From Burkholderiales bacterium (GTDB lineage: Bacteria; Pseudomonadota; Gammaproteobacteria; Burkholderiales; Nitrosomonadaceae): a DNA stretch of 64,000 bases. The notes below the pieces were generated by a model. It was given only the letters and a program-made list of their open reading frames with translations. It made no database searches and was not told where the DNA came from. Every line of letters starts with the position of its first letter. Within the stretch, counting starts at the first letter, position 1. Below, piece by piece: positions 1 through 11,592 of this stretch. A program made the translations under genes and the position numbers. Location: positions 367,753-431,752 of the forward strand of contig JABTUQ010000002.1 of assembly GCA_015075225.1 (NCBI GenBank), written 5' to 3'.

Positions 1-1
1 C

Positions 2-1357
<1,356 letters not shown>

Positions 1358-1431
1358 ATTGGGGTGACGATACCCTGCCCACCAGGGCAATACATAAACT
1401 GTAGAAAAATTCTATTTTTTACAGATTGAGG

Positions 1432-1458
1432 GTTGAAAAACAAATATTGATCCCAATA
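1432..1458 (+). promoter_or_regulatory. RpoH (sigma-32)-like promoter of grpE
   Basis: A GTTGAAA box at 1432-1438 is followed after 12 bp by TCCCAATA at 1451-1458. This resembles the sigma-32 pattern CTTGAAA - 11 to 16 bp - CCCCATnT. It lies about 30 bp upstream of the grpE start. The match is good for the -35 box and moderate for the -10 box. Confidence 0.55.
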
Positions 1459-1486
1459 ACTAGCGGCACCGTAACAGGAGGAGTCT

Positions 1487-2074
1487 ATGCAGGAGCCACA
1501 CAATCAAGCATCTAACGAAGAACAAATGCTGCCGGGAACGGATGATATTTCGCAAACCGGATATTCCGGCGATTCGGCAGGAGGTACGGAAAGAGCAGGA
1601 GAGGAAGTCCCGCTCAGCCTTGAACAACAATTAAAGGATGCGGAAATCAGGGCGGCTGAGCATCACGATGCCTGGCTGCGTGCCAGAGCGGAAACTGAAA
1701 ATGTTCGCAAACGGGCTCAAACCGATATTGCCAATGCGCACAAATATGCGATCGATAATTTTTCTACTCAATTGCTGGCCGTGATGGACAGTCTAGATGC
1801 CGCGCTGGCAACAGAAAATTCCACACTTGAAAATATGCAGGATGGTGTTGAGCTCACTCGCAAACAGCTTCTGGCAGTTTTCGAGAAATTCAACATTCAC
1901 ACCATTGATCCGCAAGGAGAAAAGTTTGACCCGCACCAGCATGAAGCCATGTGTGCAGTCGAATCGGATCTGCCAGCCAATACAGTCATGCAGGTCATGC
2001 AAAAGGGATATGTGCTGCACGACCGGGTCATCCGGCCCGCCATGGTTGCTGTTTCCAAGGCCAAGGGCACTTGA
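1487..2074 (+). CDS. grpE: GrpE nucleotide exchange factor
   Basis: Co-chaperone that releases ADP from DnaK and so drives its substrate cycle. The 195-residue protein has a low-complexity N-terminus, a charged long-helix region (from about residue 45, LEQQLKDAEIRAAEHHDAWL) containing RARAETENVRKRAQ, and the conserved C-terminal beta domain with FDPHQHEAM and VMQKGYVLHDRVIRPAMVAV. The ATG at 1487 is preceded by a strong AGGAGG ribosome site. It is followed by dnaK after 62 bp, the classical grpE-dnaK-dnaJ heat-shock cluster. Its last codons overlap the predicted dnaK promoter. Confidence 0.96.
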   Translation: MQEPHNQASNEEQMLPGTDDISQTGYSGDSAGGTERAGEEVPLSLEQQLKDAEIRAAEHHDAWLRARAETENVRKRAQTDIANAHKYAIDNFSTQLLAVMDSLDAALATENSTLENMQDGVELTRKQLLAVFEKFNIHTIDPQGEKFDPHQHEAMCAVESDLPANTVMQVMQKGYVLHDRVIRPAMVAVSKAKGT

Positions 2075-2097
2075 GATTTTCAGAAGCAACCCCATTT
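2070..2097 (+). promoter_or_regulatory. RpoH (sigma-32) promoter of dnaK
   Basis: CTTGAGA at 2070-2076, a 13-bp spacer, then CCCCATTT at 2090-2097. This is one mismatch from the E. coli sigma-32 consensus in each half at most. It overlaps the grpE stop codon and lies about 40 bp before dnaK, so dnaK can be transcribed independently of grpE in heat shock. Confidence 0.75.
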
Positions 2098-2136
2098 CAC
2101 GCTGCAGGATGAATTTCAACTTATAAAGGAAATACT

Positions 2137-4074
2137 ATGGCAAAAATAATTGGCATCGACCTTGGAACCACCAACTCATGCGTTGCCGTCATGGAGAACA
2201 ACGCGCCCAAAGTGATTGAAAATGCAGAAGGTACCAGAACAACCCCATCGATCGTGGCTTACGCAGAAGATAACGAGATACTGGTTGGCGCTTCGGCCAA
2301 ACGGCAGGCTGTCACCAATCCGCAAAACACGCTGTTTGCCATTAAACGATTGATTGGCCGCCGCTTTGATGAAGATGTGGTGCAAAAAGATATCAGCGTA
2401 ACGCCTTACAAGATCGTGCGCGCTGACAATAATGACGCCTGGATCGAGGCGCGCGGAAGAAAGATAGCTCCACCGGAAGTCTCGGCCCAGGTGTTGATGA
2501 AGATGAAAAAGACGGCTGAGGATTATCTGGGTGAACCGGTTACAGAGGCCGTTATTACCGTTCCGGCCTATTTCAATGATTCCCAGCGCCAGGCAACCAA
2601 GGATGCCGGCCGTATTGCGGGGCTGGAAGTCAAACGGATCATCAATGAACCTACCGCAGCAGCACTCGCATTCGGTCTGGACAAGAAGGAAGGCGATCGC
2701 AAAATTGCGGTTTACGATCTGGGTGGCGGTACATTTGATATTTCCATCATCGAGATTGCGGAAATCGAGGGTGAGCACCAGTTTGAAGTACTGGCAACCA
2801 ACGGTGATACCTTCCTCGGAGGTGAGGATTTCGATTCCAGGGTCATCGAATACCTGGTGGAAGAATTCCGGAAAGAAAGCGGTATTGATCTGAAGAAAGA
2901 CATGCTGGCGTTACAGCGCCTCAAGGATGCAGCTGAAAAAGCCAAGATCGAGCTGTCTTCCAGTCAGCAGACCGAAGTCAACCTTCCGTACATTACTGCG
3001 GATGCATCCGGTCCGAAGCACCTTGCAATCAAGATTACCCGTGCCAAGCTGGAAAGTCTGGTGGAAGAACTGATCGAACGTACAGCTGGCCCGTGCCGGA
3101 CTGCGCTGAAAGATGCCAATTTATCCATCTCCGATATTGATGACGTCATTTTGGTCGGCGGACAAAGCCGTATGCCGAAAGTCCAGGATAAGGTCAAGGA
3201 AATTTTCGGCAAGGAAGCGCGCAAGGACGTCAATCCGGATGAAGCCGTTGCCATCGGCGCTGCCATTCAGGGTGGTGTGCTGAAGGGGGATGTGAAAGAT
3301 GTGTTATTGCTGGATGTCTCCCCGCTGTCTTTGGGAATTGAAACCCTGGGCGGAGTCATGACCAAGCTGATCCAGAAGAACACGACCATCCCGACCAAGC
3401 AAAGTCAGGTGTTTTCGACGGCTGATGATAACCAGTCGGCAGTGACGATTCATGTATTACAGGGTGAGCGTGATATGGCTTCCGGCAATAAAAGTCTGGG
3501 CCAGTTCAATTTGACCGACATCCCGCCTGCACCACGCGGTATGCCGCAAATCGAAGTGACTTTCGACATTGATGCCAACGGTATTCTGCATGTTTCTGCC
3601 AAGGACAAGGCAACCGGCAAGGAAAACAAAATCAAGATCCAGGCAAGTTCCGGATTGTCCGAGGATGAAATCCAGAAAATGGTGAAGGATGCAGAAGCCC
3701 ATGCAGAAGAAGACAAAAAGGCATTGGAGCTGGTCAACAGCCGTAACCAGTGTGACGCCATGATTCATTCGACCAAAAAATCTCTGGCCGAACATGGAGA
3801 TAAACTGGAAGGCGATGAAAAATCCAGAATCGAAGCCGCATTGAAGGATGCCGAGGAAGCACTTAAATCCGGTGACAAGCAGACGATCGATGCCAAAACA
3901 CAGGCATTGACCGAAGCCTCGCACAAACTGGCCGAGAAGATGTATGCCCAGGAGCAGGCCCAGGCTACTGGCCAGCAGGCGGGTGCTGCTGGTGCTGGTG
4001 GACAAACCCAGGATAAACCGGTTGAAGGTGAAGTTGTTGATGCCGAGTTCGAGGAAGTCAAGGATAAAAAATAA
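2137..4074 (+). CDS. dnaK: Chaperone DnaK (Hsp70)
   Basis: ATP-driven Hsp70 chaperone of the cytosol that works with DnaJ and GrpE. The 645-residue protein shows the full family layout: an actin-like ATPase domain starting with [14 protein letters not shown], the signatures [13 protein letters not shown] and [14 protein letters not shown], the linker [18 protein letters not shown], a substrate-binding beta domain, a helical lid and a Gly/Gln-rich tail ending in EEVKDKK. Length and motifs match the proteobacterial protein, and nothing is missing. The start ATG has an AAAGGA site a few bases before it. Confidence 0.99.
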   Translation: MAKIIGIDLGTTNSCVAVMENNAPKVIENAEGTRTTPSIVAYAEDNEILVGASAKRQAVTNPQNTLFAIKRLIGRRFDEDVVQKDISVTPYKIVRADNNDAWIEARGRKIAPPEVSAQVLMKMKKTAEDYLGEPVTEAVITVPAYFNDSQRQATKDAGRIAGLEVKRIINEPTAAALAFGLDKKEGDRKIAVYDLGGGTFDISIIEIAEIEGEHQFEVLATNGDTFLGGEDFDSRVIEYLVEEFRKESGIDLKKDMLALQRLKDAAEKAKIELSSSQQTEVNLPYITADASGPKHLAIKITRAKLESLVEELIERTAGPCRTALKDANLSISDIDDVILVGGQSRMPKVQDKVKEIFGKEARKDVNPDEAVAIGAAIQGGVLKGDVKDVLLLDVSPLSLGIETLGGVMTKLIQKNTTIPTKQSQVFSTADDNQSAVTIHVLQGERDMASGNKSLGQFNLTDIPPAPRGMPQIEVTFDIDANGILHVSAKDKATGKENKIKIQASSGLSEDEIQKMVKDAEAHAEEDKKALELVNSRNQCDAMIHSTKKSLAEHGDKLEGDEKSRIEAALKDAEEALKSGDKQTIDAKTQALTEASHKLAEKMYAQEQAQATGQQAGAAGAGGQTQDKPVEGEVVDAEFEEVKDKK

Positions 4075-4141
4075 TTTCCCTGGATTCACAGGACAAATAG
4101 CGGTATAGGTGGGTTAGTTCCCTAAGGAACTCCTGAAAATA

Positions 4142-4187
4142 AACGCAGAGAAAAAGAGAGGAAAGTTCTTCTCTTTGACTCTGCGTT
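4142..4187 (+). terminator. Long hairpin between dnaK and dnaJ
   Basis: A two-part stem: AACGCAGAG (4142-4150) pairs exactly with CTCTGCGTT (4179-4187), and AAAGAGA (4153-4159) pairs with TCTCTTT (4170-4176), with a 2x2 internal bulge and a 10-base loop. No T-run follows, so it may be an mRNA processing or attenuating structure that lowers dnaJ relative to dnaK, rather than a simple terminator. Confidence 0.5.
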
Positions 4188-4283
4188 GTACGTTTAACAC
4201 TGTAAATTTGGCTCGCTTGATCCGGATATCCCGGACATGGATGTCAAAAATAACGGCATGATTTCTTGCTAGCAGGATTTTTT

Positions 4284-5399
4284 ATGAGTCAACGTGATTA
4301 TTATGAAGTGCTCGGTGTCGGTCGGGATGCTGACGAAAGCGAGCTGAAGAAGGTATACCGCAAACTGGCGATGAAATATCACCCCGACCGGAATGCGGGT
4401 GATGCCAAGGCAGAGGAAAAATTCAAGGAAATCAAGGAAGCCTATGAAGTGCTGTCCGACCCAAACAAGCGGGCGGCCTATGATCAGTTTGGTCATGCCG
4501 GTCTGAATGGCGGCATGGGTGGGGCTGGTGCGCAAGGATTCAGTGATGCCTTCAGCGATATTTTCGGCGATTTGTTCGGGATGCGTGGAGGTGGGGGTGG
4601 CCGTTCAAATGGTCATCGTGGTGCCGATTTGCGCTATAACCTGGAAATTACACTGGAGCAGGCGGCACGCGGCACAGAAACACAGATTCGTATTCCCAAG
4701 CAGGAAACCTGTGATACCTGTCATGGCAGCGGTGCCAAGCCGGGGACATCACCCAAAACCTGCCCCACTTGTAATGGACATGGCCAGATCCGTATGCAGC
4801 AGGGTTTTTTCTCGATTCAGCAAACCTGTTCGCATTGTCATGGCAGTGGCAAAGTCGTTTCTGATCCCTGCAAGGATTGTCATGGAGCAGGGCGCATCAA
4901 ACGTCAGAAAACACTGTCAGTCAGAATTCCGGCTGGCGTGGATGAAGGCGATAGCATCCGGCTGACGGGAGAAGGGGAAGCGGGTATCAATGGCGGACAG
5001 GCAGGTGATTTGTATGTCGTCATTCATCTTGCCAGCCACCAGGTTTTCCAGAGAGAAGGTAATCATCTGCATTGCGAAATACCAATCAGTTTTACTGTCG
5101 CCGCTCTGGGTGGTGAAATCGAGGTGCCTACACTTGATGGCCATGCCCGGATCAAGGTTCCGGCCGGTACCCAAACTGGAAAAATTTTCCGTTTGCGCAG
5201 CAAGGGAATCACCGGGGTACGCAATCAAACCACTGGTGATCTGCTTTGCCATGTTTCGGTGGAAACACCGGTTGACCTGACTGCACGGCAGAAGGAATTG
5301 CTGGAGGAATTCGATGCAATCAGCCAGCAGGATGGTTCGCGCCATCATCCACGCGCGAAATCCTGGATGGAAAAGGCGCGTGAATTTTTTACCGAATGA
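4284..5399 (+). CDS. dnaJ: Chaperone DnaJ (Hsp40)
   Basis: Co-chaperone that delivers substrates to DnaK and stimulates its ATPase. The 371-residue protein has an N-terminal J domain with the HPD triad (KYHPDRN), a Gly/Phe-rich linker, four zinc-binding CxxCxGxG repeats ([32 protein letters not shown]) and the C-terminal substrate-binding beta domains. The frame extends upstream to a TTG at 4266, but the ATG at 4284 gives the standard [11 protein letters not shown] start and is preferred. It sits 209 bp after dnaK, behind a hairpin, and is convergent with the channel gene at 5471. Confidence 0.98.
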   Translation: MSQRDYYEVLGVGRDADESELKKVYRKLAMKYHPDRNAGDAKAEEKFKEIKEAYEVLSDPNKRAAYDQFGHAGLNGGMGGAGAQGFSDAFSDIFGDLFGMRGGGGGRSNGHRGADLRYNLEITLEQAARGTETQIRIPKQETCDTCHGSGAKPGTSPKTCPTCNGHGQIRMQQGFFSIQQTCSHCHGSGKVVSDPCKDCHGAGRIKRQKTLSVRIPAGVDEGDSIRLTGEGEAGINGGQAGDLYVVIHLASHQVFQREGNHLHCEIPISFTVAALGGEIEVPTLDGHARIKVPAGTQTGKIFRLRSKGITGVRNQTTGDLLCHVSVETPVDLTARQKELLEEFDAISQQDGSRHHPRAKSWMEKAREFFTE

Positions 5400-5426
5400 C
5401 CCTGTTTTGATGGGGGTGTGATAATT

Positions 5427-5463
5427 TCTGCCCGGTCCCGTCCGGAAGATGGTACCGGGCAGA
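5427..5463. terminator. Inverted repeat between convergent dnaJ and mscK
   Basis: Perfect 10-bp arms: TCTGCCCGGT at 5427-5436 and ACCGGGCAGA at 5454-5463, separated by 17 bases. Its position in the 71-bp gap between two genes that run toward each other suggests a shared transcription stop. It lacks a long T-run. Confidence 0.5.
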
Positions 5464-5470
5464 GACAGAC

Positions 5471-8400
5471 TCAATCCCTGATATTTTTGGTGTTATTCCT
5501 GTTGCTATGGCCGGACAGAGTTTTATTCTGGATATTTGTCTGTATCCATGGCTGCGGTGATACCAGTTCTATTCCCTCTTCTGCAAAGCGCCGGTTGATC
5601 TCCAGATGTAGCTGATGGACAAGTTTGACTCGATCTGAAACCTGGCCAACAAAAACCCGTAGTTCAAAGTTCAGGGTGTTGTTGCCAAATTCCAGAAATA
5701 AGGCGCTGGGCTCGGGATCACGCAAAACCAGAGGCTGATTTTTAGCAATCTCCAGCAGCAAAGCACTGACCCTATCGCCATCGGATACATAGGCAATACG
5801 CACCGGGATAATCAGACGGGTGATCTGGTCGCTTAAAGTCCAGTTAGTCAGTTGCTGGGTAATAAATATCTTGTTGGGCACTACAATTTCCTTGCGGTCA
5901 CTGTCAATCAGCGTGGTCGCGCGGATATGGATCTTGCTGACAGTGCCGCTGGTGCTGTTCAGCGTAATCATGTCGCCGATCCTGATAGGGCGCTCGAACA
6001 GCAGGATCAGGCCGGAGACGAAATTGGCAAATACTTCCTGCAGGCCAAACCCCAATCCAACGCTCAGTGCCGCTACCAGCCACTGGATATTTGACCATTC
6101 CATTCCCAGCTTCTGCAGCGTCACCATGGTTCCAATAATTACGATCGTATAGCGGAGCAGGGTGGTCACTGCATAACCTGTGCCGGGATTGAGCGATAAA
6201 TGCCGCAATACCAGTAATTCAAGTGTGCCCGGCAAGTTATGCGCCGCAATCATGGCAAGGCTGAAAATGATGAGTGCAATCAGCAGGGTTTTTAATGTGA
6301 TGGGCTGCATGATGATTTCACCATCCATTTCGGCAGAAATATGCCAGATGGTGATTTTCTCCAGAAAACCGAGAGCAGGCAGTACATCAATCCAGATAAA
6401 GCCGAGTCCGGTAATCAGCAATGCCCAGGTGCTGATTTTCAATAACGTGGCAGATTGCTTGCTGATAGTTTTGACATCGATATAGTTGTCATCCAGCAGA
6501 TCGGTTTCACTTTTTCCCGCTGTCGTGCGCTGAGCCAATATCTCGCCGCGTTTCTCGATTGCCCGTTCAAATGCAATCTTGCGCTGGATGATGAGCAGGC
6601 TGCGGAAGCTGACAAAAAAGATCAATCCGCAGAAAATAATCCAGCTGATGGACTGGAAAACCAGCAGATATTGATAGATAGCCGCAAAATAATAGCCAAT
6701 GCCGGCCATGATAATCATGCTGATCTGCAGGATAAACAGCAGCGTCATCCAGAATCGGGGGTTGAGCATCAGATTGAAAGATTCGCCCTGGTAAAGTGCC
6801 TTGCCGGAACGTGTCACAGCAATCCAGCCAGAGGAAAATACAGCCAGCACCAGGCACAGCAGCATGAAAATCAGTCGGCCAAAACCATTGCGGACGAGAT
6901 CATCATCCAGCGCATCGGTAAAAGCGATGAGTACACTCAATAAAGTTACCAGGGGTGCATACAGACTGAGATCCCGGTGCATTTTGTTGACCAGCTTCTC
7001 GGAACATCGGAGTTGTCCAGTTAGCAATCCATCCGGATGACACAGCATTCGTGTAAATGACCAGACGAAGGCTGCAATAGCCGCCACATGCAAACTAACC
7101 GAGAGTGCATGACCCACTTCTGTATTTGTGCTATGGCGCAGGATGAGGGATGACAATTGAAAAGGCAGATAAATGCTGCCCGATACCAGCAGCGCAGCGA
7201 GCAAAATGCCTGCAGGATATAACTGCCTGTCCTGATTGACCTTTCCGCGCAGACTGTTGCCAGAGCGTGCCCAGGCGAGATAAGCGGGCCAGTAGGTGTG
7301 TCGTAGTATGGTGAAGAGCAGCACAAATACTACAGAGACGATCAGAATATTTTTCCAGCTCGCATGAATTACTTTTTCGATTGCCGATTGTGTTTTGCGC
7401 GAACTCAGCCAGTTGATGGCATCCTGAATATCCTGCACAACATCAGGGGAAATGGGTTGTGCGCTGCGCGTGACCAGCAGATTTTCCTTCAGCAATAACT
7501 TGTGTTGATTTATTTTCTCGATCAGCTGTTGCTGAACGGCCAGATGGAGTTGTAGTTCCTTAGTATAACCATGCAATACCTGAACAAACTGATCGATCAT
7601 CTGTTCGCGTGATTGCTTCAACTCGCCGAACGCTTCCGTGATTTGCCGATATTCGGGCGTATCATCAGTCGGCATTTCCTCGCCATTCATGATCTGCTTG
7701 AAATAGCCGCGTTCGTTCAGCATTTGCAGCTTTTCCTGCTCAAACCGGAACAGTTCCAGCCGGGCACTGTTCAAGTCTTTTTCGGTTTGGGCAATGGCCG
7801 GCTCGATCATGATTTCCTTGAACTGCTTTCGAACCTCAGTGCCCAGCGCCGTATCTTCACCCTTTAGTTCCAGCCGTTGCTGGAGTGCGGCATAGCTTTG
7901 GGTAATCAGGGCGAGCCGTTTTTCGCTGGTTATTTTCCGGTTAACCAGCTGGGTTGAAAGATCGGCATAGCTGCTCAGTTTCTTTGCGATGGATTGATTA
8001 TCCTGTGCAAATTTCTCCAGCGCTGGATATTGCCATGTCTTCTCGATCAGCAATTGCTGGGATTTTTCAACCACCTGCTCGGTTTCAACCCGCTTCTTCC
8101 GGTTGATTTCTTCAGATAACAGTTCGATATCCTGCTCAAGCGCCTGGATTCTGGGAATCAGCACGAGCTTTTCCTGCAATGTGGCCACTTCTATGGCATT
8201 GGGCAATACCAATGCCTCCAGTTCCAGCATGCGTGTTTTGTCGGTGAGCGCTTGCAGCTGGGCATCCTGATAATTTTCCAGTGCGCCCAGTATCTTTTTA
8301 TCGGTTATTTTGCGCGCTTCGACCGGATTTTCTGTCAATTCTGTGCGTACCGTATTGATGGATGCCAGTTCTTCACGAACTATAATGGCACGTTGTCGTA

Positions 8401-8827
8401 ACTTGTTGATCTCGGCTGCCAGTTTCTGTTGCTGGTTTTGCAAATCCGATAGATCCGCCTGTGCAGCAACGTGATGGTGCTCCATTTCTTCCGGGGTCAG
8501 TTTCTCCAGCCTGGCTTGTGAAATTGTGGCTGTGGCTGGCACAGTTTCACGTTTTTTCAGGCTTTCCAGTTGCTTCGGATATTTCTCCAGTTGCTCGGAA
8601 TAAGTCGCGGTCTTTTTCAGATATTCCTGATGATCAAGCAATATTTGCTGATGATCGTTATAGATCTCGCGCAGACGTTTCTTTTGTGGCGTCTCTTCCC
8701 CGCTACCCAGCGCCTCCAGCTTTGCCTGAAGTGTTTGAAGCTCCTCGCCCAGCTCGCTGGCAATGCTTGAACTCATGCCTGACATGATCAGGAAAATGAA
8801 AAAAACGAGGTAAAACAGTCTGTTCAT
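5471..8827 (-). CDS. mscK: Large MscK/KefA-type mechanosensitive channel
   Basis: Inner-membrane tension-gated channel that releases ions and solutes on hypo-osmotic shock. The 1118-residue length is close to E. coli MscK (1120). It has an N-terminal signal peptide (MNRLFYLVFFIFLIM...ASELGEEL), a periplasmic region of roughly 450 residues with long charged helices, a series of membrane helices, and a C-terminal MscS core: the pore helix SVGLGFGLQEVFANFVSGL at about residues 915-940, then the beta domain (RPIRIGDMITL, VVPNKIF, LTNWTL). It stands alone on the minus strand between dnaJ and the cas operon. The gene symbol is based on length and architecture; a K+-dependent gate cannot be judged here. 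Confidence 0.9.
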   Translation of the reverse strand: MNRLFYLVFFIFLIMSGMSSSIASELGEELQTLQAKLEALGSGEETPQKKRLREIYNDHQQILLDHQEYLKKTATYSEQLEKYPKQLESLKKRETVPATATISQARLEKLTPEEMEHHHVAAQADLSDLQNQQQKLAAEINKLRQRAIIVREELASINTVRTELTENPVEARKITDKKILGALENYQDAQLQALTDKTRMLELEALVLPNAIEVATLQEKLVLIPRIQALEQDIELLSEEINRKKRVETEQVVEKSQQLLIEKTWQYPALEKFAQDNQSIAKKLSSYADLSTQLVNRKITSEKRLALITQSYAALQQRLELKGEDTALGTEVRKQFKEIMIEPAIAQTEKDLNSARLELFRFEQEKLQMLNERGYFKQIMNGEEMPTDDTPEYRQITEAFGELKQSREQMIDQFVQVLHGYTKELQLHLAVQQQLIEKINQHKLLLKENLLVTRSAQPISPDVVQDIQDAINWLSSRKTQSAIEKVIHASWKNILIVSVVFVLLFTILRHTYWPAYLAWARSGNSLRGKVNQDRQLYPAGILLAALLVSGSIYLPFQLSSLILRHSTNTEVGHALSVSLHVAAIAAFVWSFTRMLCHPDGLLTGQLRCSEKLVNKMHRDLSLYAPLVTLLSVLIAFTDALDDDLVRNGFGRLIFMLLCLVLAVFSSGWIAVTRSGKALYQGESFNLMLNPRFWMTLLFILQISMIIMAGIGYYFAAIYQYLLVFQSISWIIFCGLIFFVSFRSLLIIQRKIAFERAIEKRGEILAQRTTAGKSETDLLDDNYIDVKTISKQSATLLKISTWALLITGLGFIWIDVLPALGFLEKITIWHISAEMDGEIIMQPITLKTLLIALIIFSLAMIAAHNLPGTLELLVLRHLSLNPGTGYAVTTLLRYTIVIIGTMVTLQKLGMEWSNIQWLVAALSVGLGFGLQEVFANFVSGLILLFERPIRIGDMITLNSTSGTVSKIHIRATTLIDSDRKEIVVPNKIFITQQLTNWTLSDQITRLIIPVRIAYVSDGDRVSALLLEIAKNQPLVLRDPEPSALFLEFGNNTLNFELRVFVGQVSDRVKLVHQLHLEINRRFAEEGIELVSPQPWIQTNIQNKTLSGHSNRNNTKNIRD

Positions 8828-9008
8828 GGCTTAACGTTGGTGGAAAAAATATCAGACCGATTTTTTCAGTATCGGTTGTGAAGATTAAGGCAGGTTTTTT
8901 TATTGCAGAGGAGTGATTCTAACAGGCTTAAGACAAATACAATCCTGTCGATGAGTAAGAAAGAAATCATCGTGTTGTTCTAAAAAATAATATGAAATTG
9001 AGCAAATT

Positions 9009-11584
9009 TTGATAAAGAAAACGAAACGCAATTCTCCTGAAGGTCATATAAAAATTTCCTTTGCTAATTGCCCAGCTAAAACATTTCAAAATCTGAGTGG
9101 TAAAAATTGTCTTGGCCGCGACGTATTCAGTCATTGCCAGATTGTCGGTGAGGTTGCCAAAGAGCTGATTAATCGTTCAGCGATAAAACATTTATTTCCT
9201 GATGGGTCAGCATTAACGGCAGGAACTCATGATATTGGCAAGGTTAGCCCAACTTTTTATAACAAGCTGCATAACGCTTGTGATTTATCGCTTTTGCCAG
9301 GGGTCAACGCGGATCTGGAAAAAGGTTGGGGAGGTCACGCTGGAGTGAGTCAGGTAACGGCCAAGGCTCTGAATGCGCCTGAGTTTGTACCTGAAATTCT
9401 GGGGCAGCATCATGGTTTTGCCCCAGCTGTCACGGGTCGTCGTGCTACTGATGAAAGTTTTGGTGGTGAAGCCTGGCAAGCCGAGCGGGAAAAGCTGGTG
9501 CAAGCCTTACGAGAAGCCTTGCAGGAAGATTGGCCGCAGATTGACAGCTATGCCATCGCCCGCTTGCTGGCAGGATTGACATCGGTTGCTGACTGGATTG
9601 GTTCAGGCAAACATTTTGAAAATCCTGAAGAAGATTGGCAGCCAAAAATCAGGCAGGCGCTGGATGAAGCCGGTTTTGTTCAGCCTGTGTACCGCAAAAA
9701 TCTAAGTTTCTCTCGGATATTTGGCTTTGAGCCGCGACATGCCCAGCAGTTGCTGTTTGAGCAGGTTATCGGCCCAGGTGTGTATGTCCTCGAAGCCCCG
9801 ATGGGAGTGGGAAAAACTGAAGCAGCCCTGTATGCCGCCTATCAGATGCTGGCCAAAGGTCAGGCTAGCGGTATTTATTTCGCACTGCCAACCCAACTTA
9901 CTTCCAACAAGATTTACGAGCGTTTCAATCAGTTTTTGGAGCAGATACTGGATAGAAGTTGTCAACATCGTTCGCTGTTGCTGCATACCAATGCCTGGTT
10001 GTTTGAAACGGAAATGGGTGAAGAAGGCCGCCCAGGAGGCGCATGGTTTAATCAAACAAAACGTGGTTTGCTAGCGCCTTTTGCGGTGGGCACCATTGAC
10101 CAGGCGTTAATGGCAGCGATGAACGTTAAACACGGTTTTGTGCGCGCGTTTGGGCTGGCGGGTAAGGTGATCATTCTTGATGAAGTGCATACCTACGATG
10201 CCTATACCGGCACCTTGATGGATGCACTCATCCTCTTGTTGCGCCAGCTGGATTGCACAGTGATTATCCTGAGCGCCACGCCAACCAGGAGCGCCGGCAG
10301 GAGTTGATGAGCTGCCGAACTGAATCTGCAGATTATCCGCTGATTACGGCGCTGCCTAATGCTTCTGATACGGCGGCAGAAATTGCTGTGCCGGTCACAG
10401 GCTCACAGTCGCTAGCGATAAAACTGCAGCAGGATGATGGGGCAGCGGTAGAAGAAGCCTTGCTACGAGCTGAGCAGGGGCAACAGGTGTTGTGGATTGA
10501 AAACACTGTCAAAGAAGCACAGGAACGTTATCTGCAACTGGCTGAGCGTGCCCGTAGCCTGGGTGCAGACTGTGGTTTGCTGCATTCACGTTACACCTTT
10601 GCCGACCGTCAAATGATCGAGGACAGATGGGTCAACCTGTTTGGTAAGCCTGGCTGGGCAGATAGTCAGCGTCAGCAGCAAGGCCGTATCCTGATTGGCA
10701 CCCAGGTGCTGGAGCAGTCACTGGATATTGATGCGGATTTTTTGGTTTCACGCTTTGCCCCAACCGACATGCTGTTACAGCGTTTTGGCCGGCTTTGGCG
10801 CCATTCTGAAACACCCCGTAACCAGCATGCGTGCCAGGAAACCTGGTTGCTGGTGCCTGAACTGGACAAGGCAATCGATAGTCCGCAGGGCGCTTTTGGT
10901 GCCAGTGCCTATGTCTACAGTCCCTATGTGCTATGCCGCAGTCTTGAGGTTTGGTATAGCCTGGATCAAATTTGTTTGCCGAACGACATTCGCTCGCTGA
11001 TTGAAGCTACTTACTGTAGCCGTCAGGAAAGCGGCAATCTGGCCAGGTGGCTGCATGAACTCGAGGAAGGCAGTCGTACCCGTATCGGACAAATCGCATT
11101 GAAGCAGCTGGCGAGAGTTGGATTGGCGCAGGCGGGCAATACGCTGCCAGAAAGCAAGGCGCAAACCCGCTATAGCGAGTCTGATAGCTTCGAGGTTTTG
11201 TTGCTTCGCAGCATTCGTTATGACAGCGAACAGAAGGCTGGTGTACTGGTTTTACTGAACGGTGATCAGGTAGTGCTGCCACTAAACCGAGCCTCACTTG
11301 GGCGTGCCGACTGGCGTGCGCTGACCAAGCAGCTTATACAACAAGTTGTATATGTGCGCCCCGGTGATGCGCCCAAACAAATCAGTCGCGAGCGTTTGCA
11401 GAAATTTGGATTGCAGCATTGTTTTTATCTGGGCAATCCGTTGTGGGAAAACGATGAAAGTCTGCTGCGCATTGCGCTGGTCGATGAGGCTGACCAGTTG
11501 TTCGGGCTGGAAAATCAGCAGTTGCATGACAAGTACGCCATTGAGTACCGGCCGGATCTGGGCTACCGAGTTATCAAAAAATAG
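9009..11584 (+). pseudogene. cas3: Cas3 nuclease-helicase (type I-E), split by one frameshift
   Basis: Cas3 is recruited by Cascade and degrades target DNA. The first part (9009-10307) has an HD nuclease domain (HCQIVGEVAKEL, THDIGK) and helicase motifs: Walker A APMGVGKTEAAL at about residue 265, DEVH at about 392, and SAT (motif III). Just after SAT the frame breaks near 10281; the rest continues in the frame of an overlapping ORF (10253-11584) from NQERRQELM through the C-terminal helicase half (GTQVLEQSLDIDADF, QRFGRLWRH). Adding one base rejoins both into a protein of about 858 residues, normal for I-E Cas3. A single missing base by sequencing error is as likely as a real mutation. The start is uncertain: TTG at 9009 is used because no in-frame ATG lies nearby. 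cse1 follows after 8 bp. Confidence 0.85.
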
Positions 11585-11592
11585 GAGAGGGC

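Noticed and set aside
1369-1390. Small CCCTG/CAGGG hairpin after purB
   Set aside because: The stem is only five bases with no T-run, too weak to call a terminator.
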